Source: Acidobacteriaceae bacterium
GTDB taxonomy: Bacteria; Acidobacteriota; Terriglobia; Terriglobales; Acidobacteriaceae
Direction: 5' to 3'
Assembly (NCBI GenBank): GCA_003133425.1
Contig: PKXI01000419.1
Span: forward strand, 1-19,593
DNA length: 19,593 nt
Below the pieces are notes generated by a model. That model was not told the DNA's origin and made no database searches. It worked only from the letters and a program-made list of their open reading frames with translations. The translations under genes were made by a program, and so were the position numbers. The first letter of the stretch is position 1, and the number at the start of each line of letters is the position of its first letter. Shown here one piece after another: positions 14,149-19,593 of the stretch.

Positions 14149-14367
14149 TACTTCTTCGAGCACTTAACCTCCCAGGCAATCCAATTTCGCGAACCGGCTG
14201 CGAGCAAGGTTCCGAAAAAGAGCCATGGGTTGTCTGGAATTAATTGGAAATCGCGTAAAAGGGGCTCAAAAGGGCTGGAAATCGAGCTTTTTGCGACAAA
14301 AATGTGTTGTATTTCTGGGTTTTTCCTGACTGTGTGGGGACTTCCGAAAACCCGGGCGCGGTGCATC

Positions 14368-14394
14368 GGGGGGGGGGAAGACAGGGGATGGGGG
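14368..14394 (+). repeat. Ten-G run and G-quadruplex-like tract
   Basis: An uninterrupted run of ten G (14368-14377) is followed by GGGG (14384-14387) and GGGGG (14390-14394). At least four G-tracts of four or more are available, enough for an intramolecular quadruplex on the plus strand. It is intergenic, so slippage would not alter a reading frame. Confidence 0.7.
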
Positions 14395-14423
14395 TGGAAA
14401 AGCTCCTCGGTTGAGGGTTGTGG

Positions 14424-14475
14424 TATCCCACCCATTCCGCAAAATGCGCGGAATGGATGGGGCACCCGGCACCCG
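14424..14475. repeat. REP-like palindromic element
   Basis: Perfect 9-bp arms CCATTCCGC (14432-14440) and GCGGAATGG (14448-14456) surround AAAATGC. They are flanked by TATCCCAC on the left and ATGGGGCACCC on the right, so the outer bases are also partly complementary (GGTATCCCACC against GGATGGGGCACC). Next to it, CACCCGG is directly repeated. I remember similar elements dispersed in acidobacterial genomes, but only one copy is in this window. Confidence 0.55.
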
Positions 14476-14538
14476 GGCCTTCTATTCTCAATCTAAGAAA
14501 TGCCCGGGCCTAAAGGCCAATCCCTCCATCGCTCTCTT

Positions 14539-14558
14539 CAGGGGCATAAATGCCCCTG
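14539..14558. repeat. Perfect short hairpin between repeat region and rpmE
   Basis: CAGGGGCAT (14539-14547), AA, ATGCCCCTG (14550-14558) is a perfect 9-bp stem with a two-base centre. It belongs to the same style as the GGGCT-AA-AGCCC hairpins at 15528-15580 and is likely part of a dispersed palindromic repeat rather than a terminator, since no T-run follows on either strand. Confidence 0.55.
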
Positions 14559-14655
14559 CTCCCTCCTGAACAAGTGCCCATGCAAGGATTCCGACTCTGG
14601 CTGCCATAGTTCGGAAAATTTGATGCGTCGGCCACGGTCCCCTCCCGCTCCCCAA

Positions 14656-14684
14656 TTGCTAAACCGCCCAAATCCCCCTACAAT
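14656..14684 (+). promoter_or_regulatory. Sigma-70-type promoter of rpmE
   Basis: TTGCTA (14656-14661), a 17-base spacer and TACAAT (14679-14684) match the housekeeping consensus well. The predicted transcript starts near 14691, giving a leader of about 33 bases before the bL31 start codon. This is the best promoter in the window. Confidence 0.72.
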
Positions 14685-14723
14685 GGAAGAGAACGTTTGT
14701 AGGAAAGGTCTGTCTCTAAAGCG

Positions 14724-14963
14724 ATGCCAAAGGAAAAGATTCATCCCAATTACGCCGCAGTGCAGGTTAAGTGCGCCTGCGGGAACCACTTCGAGACCCG
14801 GTCGACCCACAAGGGCGACATTCACGTGGAAATTTGCTCGGCTTGCCACCCATTCTTTACGGGCAAGCAGCGGTTGGTCGATACCGCCGGACGCGTCGAG
14901 CGGTTCCGCCGTAAGTATGCCAAGTCCGACGAAGCGCAGGCAGCAGCAGCAGCAACCAAGTAA
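14724..14963 (+). CDS. rpmE: Ribosomal protein bL31 (zinc-binding form)
   Basis: A 79-residue large-subunit ribosomal protein that bridges the two subunits. It begins [10 protein letters not shown] and keeps the zinc ligands of the C+ form: C17-x-C19 and C38-x-x-C41 within VKCACGNHF and [14 protein letters not shown]. The family marks [19 protein letters not shown] and [12 protein letters not shown] are present, and length is usual. The tail AQAAAAATK is extended and encoded by a short GCA-type triplet run (around 14938-14955). The ribosome site is poor: GGAAAGG is about 14 bases from the ATG, with only TAAAG close by. It is transcribed alone from a clear promoter and ends before a 12-bp hairpin. 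C+ forms often give way to zinc-free paralogs under zinc limitation; none is seen here. Confidence 0.97.
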   Translation: MPKEKIHPNYAAVQVKCACGNHFETRSTHKGDIHVEICSACHPFFTGKQRLVDTAGRVERFRRKYAKSDEAQAAAAATK

Positions 14964-14991
14964 CTGCCGCAGCAGCAATCGGTTAGCGCGA

Positions 14992-15019
14992 TTGGGCCTC
15001 CGCTACGGCGGAGGCCCAA
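14992..15019 (+). terminator. Long hairpin downstream of rpmE
   Basis: A perfect 12-bp stem TTGGGCCTCCGC / GCGGAGGCCCAA with loop TACG, 28 bases after the bL31 stop. The UNCG-like tetraloop and GC content make it very stable. Only a mixed CTTCGTTCGG follows, so it is an intrinsic terminator without a true U-run, or a bidirectional RNA end-structure. Confidence 0.75.
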
Positions 15020-15087
15020 CTTCGTTCGGAAACAAGCAAGAACGTGGTTTGTGAGGCGCACGCTTTTGAGAAATGACAAGATAAAAC

Positions 15088-15432
15088 ATGCCACGCGCCA
15101 AACGCTCGATTGAATCAACGGTGACCATCGACGGGCATTTCCTGGTCTGGCGTCTCCATCGCGAGCAGCAAGGGAGCACTTCCGAGGGTTGGATGGGTAT
15201 GGCAATTCACGTACGTGTTGCCGAAGGCGCGCGCCGTGAACTGCACATGGAATATCCAGCGGTCGCGACGCACAAGAGCGGCTTCACAAGGATTGGGATT
15301 GACTACTCCCCCCGGCCTGGGATTGTGGGGGCCAAAGTGGAGGCCCATGTTCGGGAAGCAATGGCGGCGGGATGGGATCCTGAATCGCGTGGCAAGCCGT
15401 TTGTTTATCAGGTTGCTGAATTACCGAATTGA
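15088..15432 (+). CDS. Small conserved-looking hypothetical protein
   Basis: A 114-residue soluble protein without signal peptide or membrane segment. The N-terminal half is strand-like (VTIDGHFLVWRLHREQQ, then GMAIHVRVAEGARRELHMEYP). The C-terminal half has a helix (GAKVEAHVREAMAAGWDP) followed by ESRGKPFVYQVAEL. The ending AGWDP-x-SRGKPF resembles a widespread family of small unannotated bacterial proteins known to me only by pattern; no function is assigned. The ATG at 15088 lies after an A-rich stretch (GACAAGATAAAAC) and has no good ribosome site. The gene follows the rpmE hairpin by about 70 bases, so it probably has its own promoter. The downstream gap is repeat DNA. Coding is supported by amino-acid pattern and by codon use similar to neighbours. 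Confidence 0.75.
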   Translation: MPRAKRSIESTVTIDGHFLVWRLHREQQGSTSEGWMGMAIHVRVAEGARRELHMEYPAVATHKSGFTRIGIDYSPRPGIVGAKVEAHVREAMAAGWDPESRGKPFVYQVAELPN

Positions 15433-15520
15433 TTAGGGTTTATGGCCGGCGGTTGGCAAGAGCCTGTAAGAACCTGTCCATCAACTCTGAAAGGACGTTG
15501 AAAATGAGACAAAAGGAAAT

Positions 15521-15580
15521 CCCTCAGGGGCTAAAGCCCAACTCATTTTGCTGAGTTTAAGTACGGGCTGAAGCCCGTAC
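15521..15580. repeat. Cluster of three palindromes (acidobacterial-type dispersed repeat)
   Basis: In a row: GGGCT-AA-AGCCC (15528-15539), AACTCA-TTTTGC-TGAGTT (15540-15557) and GTACGGGCT-GA-AGCCCGTAC (15561-15580). The first and third share the GGGCT(A/G)AAGCCC core, like two ends of one element around a variable central hairpin. The layout suggests a small mobile or REP-doublet-type unit (BIME-like). No RAYT transposase is in the window. Confidence 0.62.
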
Positions 15581-15750
15581 CCTTCACCAAAACCCCAGTT
15601 ATTGGACGGATTCTAAGAGGCCTGAAGACGTTCGACAAAGGCCATGAAGTGCTTTGGGGAGTTTGGAGCTATCCTATCTAACCAATGCGCAAAAGACGCC
15701 TTTCGGCGATGGTGGGGCACCTGGCATACTTCCTGGCTTTTGATCTGCAG

Positions 15751-15834
15751 CCTGCTTTTGAAAATGCAGGTCCCCATTCGGCTACGCTCAGGGCAGGCTT
15801 TCGGTTCCGCTGAAAAACGCTTCGCTCAGGATGA
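15751..15834. repeat. Hairpin plus CGCTCAGG direct repeats
   Basis: CCTGC-TTTT-G-AAAA-T-GCAGG (15751-15770) is a nearly perfect stem. It is followed by GCTACGCTCAGG (15781-15792) and GCTTCGCTCAGG (15819-15830), which differ at one base. The second copy continues ATGACC. This looks like another class of dispersed intergenic repeat; coding frames through it have no ribosome site. Confidence 0.5.
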
Positions 15835-15929
15835 CCGCCTCTCTGGGGAGTTCGCGTTGATTTAGATTTTGAAACGAACTTTAGAGACAGGACAGTAGAA
15901 GCTAACGACTGAAGGTTCAGAGGTTATTT

Positions 15930-17174
15930 ATGGCCGGCAAGGGCTTTACCGTAAAGAAGGACTGGGACAACCCCATCGAGCACGCGATGCCTGAACAGGC
16001 GCGGGTGCCGGCGGAGGTGCGCCTCGGCTCTGTCGCTGTGACTCCCGCCACCGTGCTGGCTCCCATGGCAGGGGTCACCGATACGGTCTTCCGCCGCTTC
16101 ATTCGCCACGCCAGCCTGTTCAGCTCCGCCGCCCTACAAGATTCCAGCCCCGACTCGATCGACTCCGAAGTCACCAACGCCCAATCCGGCTGCGGGCTGC
16201 TGATGACCGAGTTCACTTCCGCCAACGGCTTGGCCCGCATGCGCGAAACCAAGCGCCGCCGCTATCTCACCTTCTACGACGATGAGCACCCCATCGGCGC
16301 GCAGCTATTCGGATCGAACCCGGAGACGCTGGCCGACGCCGCGCGCATTGTCGAAGAGACTGGCTTCGACACCGTTGACCTCAACCTGGGATGCCCCGCA
16401 AAGCGTGTGGTGGGATGCAACGGCGGCTCCGGCCTGCTGCGCGACCTGCCAAAGATCGGCGAGATCTTTCGTGCCGTGCGCAAATCGGTCACAATTCCCT
16501 TCACCGTCAAATTCCGCATGGGCTGGAACGAGAAGCAGATTGTGTGCGTCGAGCTGGCGCGCATGGCAGAAGCCGAAGGGCTGAACGCCGTCGCGCTGCA
16601 CGCACGCACTCGCGAGCAGGGCTACAGCGGCCAGGCCCAATGGGAGTGGATTGCCGCAATCAAGCAGGCGGTTGGAATTCCGGTCATCGGCAACGGCGAC
16701 ATTCGCACTCCAGAGGACGCGGCGGCCATGGTTGAAAAGACCGGCTGCGACGCGGTAATGATCGGCCGCGCGGCACCGGCGAATCCATGGATCTTCCGGC
16801 AGATTGCACAGTACACCGCGACCGGCAGTTATGAGCGCCCCACGATGGAAGATCGCTACCGGATGATACGTGCCTACTTTGAGATGCTGCTGGTCGAAGT
16901 GGAAGCAACAAAGGACCTGCCGCGCGACGCCCGCATGGGCGATCCAGCCGGCAAAATGAAGCAGTTTGCCACCTGGTTCACCCACGGCGTACCGGGCGGC
17001 GCAAAGCTGCGCGCGGCCATCTACCAGGCTCGGACCGGCGCCGATGTTCTGGCAGAAGTGGAGCGATTCTTCATGTCAGGGCTCGCGCACGGAGAGACTC
17101 CGCTTCACGATTTCGACTCTGCATCAGAAGACGATACGCAGGCCTTCCCTGAAGGCGCACTGCTGTGCGATTAG
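15930..17174 (+). CDS. dusB: tRNA-dihydrouridine synthase (DusB-like)
   Basis: A 414-residue FMN enzyme that reduces uridines in tRNA D-loops with NADPH. The TIM-barrel marks are APMAGVTDTVFRRF (44-57), NLGCPAKRVV (152-161) with catalytic Cys 155, VKFRMGWN (193-200), ALHARTREQGYSG (222-234), and the FMN phosphate motifs GNGDI (254-258) and GRAA (279-282). A C-terminal helical tRNA-binding domain follows (about 300-390). Two things differ from E. coli DusB: a Ser/Asp-rich insertion of roughly 25 residues at 62-86 after the first barrel helix, and GCNGGSGLL in place of the usual lysine-rich GSALL stretch. The ATG at 15930 has AGAGGT five bases upstream. Length is about 80-90 residues above the family norm because of the insertion, a longer N-terminus and a C-terminal acidic tail. 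It is a lone housekeeping gene. The DusB subtype is likely; a closely related Dus class is possible. Confidence 0.92.
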   Translation: MAGKGFTVKKDWDNPIEHAMPEQARVPAEVRLGSVAVTPATVLAPMAGVTDTVFRRFIRHASLFSSAALQDSSPDSIDSEVTNAQSGCGLLMTEFTSANGLARMRETKRRRYLTFYDDEHPIGAQLFGSNPETLADAARIVEETGFDTVDLNLGCPAKRVVGCNGGSGLLRDLPKIGEIFRAVRKSVTIPFTVKFRMGWNEKQIVCVELARMAEAEGLNAVALHARTREQGYSGQAQWEWIAAIKQAVGIPVIGNGDIRTPEDAAAMVEKTGCDAVMIGRAAPANPWIFRQIAQYTATGSYERPTMEDRYRMIRAYFEMLLVEVEATKDLPRDARMGDPAGKMKQFATWFTHGVPGGAKLRAAIYQARTGADVLAEVERFFMSGLAHGETPLHDFDSASEDDTQAFPEGALLCD

Positions 17175-17223
17175 CAACATTCCCTCGCCCTGCTCAAGCC
17201 GGTACGATTCCGTTCGGTTCTCA

Positions 17224-17254
17224 TTGCTTTCTCACCCCGTTGACCGGGTATAGT
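17224..17254 (+). promoter_or_regulatory. Weak promoter candidate for the propeller sensor gene
   Basis: TTGCTT (17224-17229) and TATAGT (17249-17254) are separated by 19 bases, longer than ideal. TATAGT is a good -10, and the start codon is about 28 bases on. No other candidate lies in the 108-base gap after the Dus gene. Confidence 0.35.
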
Positions 17255-17282
17255 GAACTCATCCTCAACTGAAGGATCTGCT

Positions 17283-19593
17283 GTGCCGTCCACTTCGCAG
17301 TCGCTGAAATGCAATCTGTGGCCCCTGCTGTGCGGCATTGTCGCGCTGGTGCTTGTGGCGCCCGCGTGCCTGGCCCAGCACTACACCTTCAGCGAAGCTG
17401 CCCCCGGCATGGACAACCTGAATGTGGACTCCATTGCCCAGGACAACTCCGGCTTCCTCTGGGTGGGCACGGAAAACGGCCTGTACCGCTACGACGGAAA
17501 CCAATTTAGGAAGTTCGGTGTGGCCGATGGATTGCACCGCACCATCCAGAACCTGTACACGGGCAGCGATGGAACGCTTCTGGTGGGAACCACGGCCGGC
17601 ATCTACTTCCAAAAGCGCGATGGCATCTTTGCCGAAATCCACCCTTCCGATCCTTTAGGCCGGCTTTCACAGCGAATCGGAACCGTATTCGCCGCCGTTG
17701 CCCCCGACCAGATTGTGACCGCGGACCGTAATGGCGCCTATATGCTCCGCCGAACCGATCCGGATCGATGGATTGCAGAGCCGCTCCACCTTGAAAACGG
17801 ACCGATCTGGAGCGTGCTCTCCGGTCCCGGGGGAGTGCTCTGGTACGGCTGCGGCTCCGATCTCTGTCGCCTTCAAGATGGCAAGACGACGCACATGGGC
17901 TCCGCTCTGCACCTTCCGGCGGAGCAGTGGCAACATTTGCTGCTCGCGCGGGACGGCCACCTCTGGATACGAGGAGAATCGCACTTGGGCGAAGTCTTCC
18001 CGGCCGAAGACCGCTACCAGGCCCACGACCTTCCCGGTCATTCCAATGCCGAGCCCTACGATGCGCTGGTTATGGACCGTGAGGGCCGCATCGCCGCCTC
18101 GCAGGGGAATGCCTTCGGGCTCTGGGAGAACGGGCATTGGCTCATGGTGACTGCGCGGAATGGTCTCACCAACTTCGATATTTCCGCGCTCTTTGCCGAT
18201 CGCGAAGGCTCGCTCTGGATCGGCGCCGTCGGCCACGGCCTGATGCGCTGGGTAGGCCAGGACCGCTGGGAGGCCCTCACCACCGCCGAGGGCTTGAGTA
18301 ACAACATCATCTGGACTTCGCTGCGGGACCGCACTGGCCGTCTATGGGTCGGCACCGAGTCCGGTCTTGACATGGTTCCGGCTGGAGCAAGCGCCGCCAG
18401 GCCGTGGAAGAGCGCCGGTATTGAGACGACTCGGGCCGTTTCATTGGCTGAGAGCGCAGACGGCAGCATCTGGTTGGGCCGTGCAGCCGGCAGCCTGGTG
18501 CGCATTGATGAGAAGACGCTTGCGGGCCGCGCGTGGAAGACGCCGGAAAGCTTCCGCACGCAGTACGACGGCGCGCATAGTCTGTGGTTGGCCACCGTCG
18601 CCGGGCTGTATGTTGTGGACACCGCGGCCGCAGACCGCACCCCGCGCCTCGTGGAAGATGACGCCCTGCCGCACCCCGGGACGCGCTTCAACGACCTGAC
18701 TCTGGACAATGCCAACCACCTGTGGGCCGCATCCGACCAGGGACTTTACCGGCTCGACGTCGGTGGCTGGCGGCGCATCGATCCCGGCCTCTCCGGCGTC
18801 AATCCCTCTCTGATCGCCGCGGACCGGCGGGGCAATCTGTGGGCTTCAGGGAATTTTCCGGGAATCATGCGGCTGCGCATCGACGGTAACAAGATCGTCG
18901 AATCGGAACATGTTGTCCAGCCGCATCTGCTGTCGGAACAAGTCGTATCGTTGTTTGCGGACAAGCGGGGCTGGCTCTGGGTAGGCCAGGACGCCGGCCT
19001 GACCGTCTTCGACGGCCGCATCTGGCGCAGCTTCACCCAGGATGACGGCCTCATCTGGAACGACCTCGACAGCAATGGCCTTGCCGAAGATACCGACGGC
19101 AGTATCTGGATTGGCACCTCAGGCGGACTTTCTCACTTGATGAAACCGGAGACTATTCCAGCCATCGCTCCGCAAACGCCTGCCATCCCGCAGATTGCAT
19201 TCGGGCCGACAACGATCACCAATGGAGCCCAGGTCCCGTGGAACGAAAGCCCTCTGGCCATTTCGATGGCCGCCCTCAGCTTTCGCGATGCGCACCACAT
19301 CCGCCTGCGCTATCGTCTGCTGGGGCTGGAATCGGATTGGGTGGAGACAGCGGATGAAAATATACGCTACCCGCGCCTGTTCCCTGGGAACTACCGGTTT
19401 CAGGCTGAAGCCGTGGATGTTGCAGGAGGAGCAGCTTCCGCAATCAATGAGATCAGCTTTCGCATCACTCCGCGCTGGTGGCAGAGCATGGAGCTGCGGA
19501 TCGCCTTGGCGTTGCTGGCCGGCATCCTGGTTACTTTGTTGTGGCGTTGGCGCGTACATCTGCTGGTTGGACATACTCGTCAGCTCGAGCTTG
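17283..19593 (+). CDS. Two-component-type beta-propeller sensor protein (3' end beyond window)
   Basis: The frame is open for 770 residues to the right edge with no stop or shift. GTG at 17283 follows GAAGGAT at five bases. Residues 1-32 are a signal peptide or first membrane helix. Residues about 40-620 contain at least ten Reg_prop blades of the pattern D-x-x-G-x-LW-x-G-T-x-x-GL (examples DNSGFLWVGTENGLYRYDG, DREGSLWIGAVGHGL, DRTGRLWVGTESGL, DTDGSIWIGTSGGL), which normally build two seven-bladed propellers in the periplasm. A Y_Y_Y-type beta-sandwich follows (about 640-730; IRLRYRLLGLESDWVE, YPRLFPGNYRFQAEAVDVAGG). Then comes a transmembrane helix (about 738-758) and the start of a cytoplasmic region. 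The output domain is cut off: histidine kinase or diguanylate cyclase are both common for this layout. Such sensors often respond to polysaccharide fragments. It probably forms its own unit. Confidence 0.9.
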   Translation, partial: MPSTSQSLKCNLWPLLCGIVALVLVAPACLAQHYTFSEAAPGMDNLNVDSIAQDNSGFLWVGTENGLYRYDGNQFRKFGVADGLHRTIQNLYTGSDGTLLVGTTAGIYFQKRDGIFAEIHPSDPLGRLSQRIGTVFAAVAPDQIVTADRNGAYMLRRTDPDRWIAEPLHLENGPIWSVLSGPGGVLWYGCGSDLCRLQDGKTTHMGSALHLPAEQWQHLLLARDGHLWIRGESHLGEVFPAEDRYQAHDLPGHSNAEPYDALVMDREGRIAASQGNAFGLWENGHWLMVTARNGLTNFDISALFADREGSLWIGAVGHGLMRWVGQDRWEALTTAEGLSNNIIWTSLRDRTGRLWVGTESGLDMVPAGASAARPWKSAGIETTRAVSLAESADGSIWLGRAAGSLVRIDEKTLAGRAWKTPESFRTQYDGAHSLWLATVAGLYVVDTAAADRTPRLVEDDALPHPGTRFNDLTLDNANHLWAASDQGLYRLDVGGWRRIDPGLSGVNPSLIAADRRGNLWASGNFPGIMRLRIDGNKIVESEHVVQPHLLSEQVVSLFADKRGWLWVGQDAGLTVFDGRIWRSFTQDDGLIWNDLDSNGLAEDTDGSIWIGTSGGLSHLMKPETIPAIAPQTPAIPQIAFGPTTITNGAQVPWNESPLAISMAALSFRDAHHIRLRYRLLGLESDWVETADENIRYPRLFPGNYRFQAEAVDVAGGAASAINEISFRITPRWWQSMELRIALALLAGILVTLLWRWRVHLLVGHTRQLEL

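Larger units (their letters stand above)
14001..14655. other. Gene-free repeat-rich intergenic stretch
   Basis: About 650 bases with no convincing gene on either strand. The open frames here cross palindromes and G-runs and have no ribosome sites. It contains the AAAGGGTT-type repeats, a perfect TTTTTG-CGA-CAAAAA palindrome (14288-14302), a G-quadruplex-like tract and two strong palindromes, each listed separately. Base composition changes sharply, from AT-rich around 14200-14340 to G-rich at 14360-14400, unlike the flanking genes. It reads as dispersed non-coding repeat DNA. Confidence 0.65.
15433..15929. other. Gene-free repeat-rich gap before the Dus gene
   Basis: About 500 bases without a credible gene. 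It holds a cluster of three palindromes (15528-15580), a CCTGC-GCAGG hairpin (15751-15770) and a pair of GCT(A/T)CGCTCAGG direct repeats, listed separately. The last 70 bases are AT-richer and contain TTGATT (15857-15862), 17 bases, TTTAGA, a weak promoter candidate for the Dus gene. Confidence 0.6.

Noticed and set aside
14106..14496. Open frames on both strands in the repeat region
   Set aside because: They run through palindromes and a ten-G run, have no ribosome site, and their peptides are low-complexity translations of repeat DNA.
15521..15834. CRISPR array
   Set aside because: The repeats are palindromes of different sequence and irregular spacing; there are no regular spacers and no cas genes.

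Overview
The window looks like chromosomal DNA from an Acidobacteriota bacterium, most likely of the Terriglobia (old subdivision 1). This is an inference from gene style, not from a marker match. The clues are the Crp-type regulator, the long beta-propeller sensor, the DusB with an unusual insertion, the DUF2393-like single-pass protein, several GTG starts, and the GC-rich palindromic intergenic repeats. There is no plasmid, phage or transposase signal, no CRISPR array, and no rRNA or tRNA gene that I can see.

Left part (1-4054), all on the minus strand: the 5' part of a secreted hypothetical protein; a Crp/Fnr-family regulator closed by a clear intrinsic terminator; a STAS-like small protein whose stop lies one base before the Crp start; and a 774-residue PAS-PAS-GAF-sigma-54 activator. 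Together this is a regulatory block.

Middle (4237-9075): an eight-helix membrane protein of unknown function and an ACS-type MFS transporter (organic or sugar acid) on the plus strand. A Tat-exported GH127-type glycosidase with an N-terminal F5/8C-like domain runs towards the transporter, and their stop codons overlap. The last two suggest use of plant- or polymer-derived sugars.

Envelope block (9328-12060): a degenerate OmpA-like coiled-coil protein with a strong terminator, a DUF2393-like membrane-anchored protein that appears to be leaderless, an unlisted 48-residue membrane protein at 11403-11549, and a DUF1648 membrane protein.

Right part: a DnaC/DnaI-type helicase loader (minus), a secreted SGNH/GDSL hydrolase (plus), a 700-base gene-free stretch full of palindromes and G-tracts, ribosomal protein bL31 with a textbook promoter and a long hairpin after it, a small conserved-looking hypothetical protein, another repeat-filled gap, a tRNA-dihydrouridine synthase, and the N-terminal 770 residues of a two-component-type propeller sensor that runs off the window.

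I found no clearly new multi-gene system. The most interesting items are the coupled STAS-Crp pair in which both proteins lack canonical key residues, the small membrane protein, the leaderless DUF2393 gene, the degenerate OmpA domain and the layered intergenic repeats.
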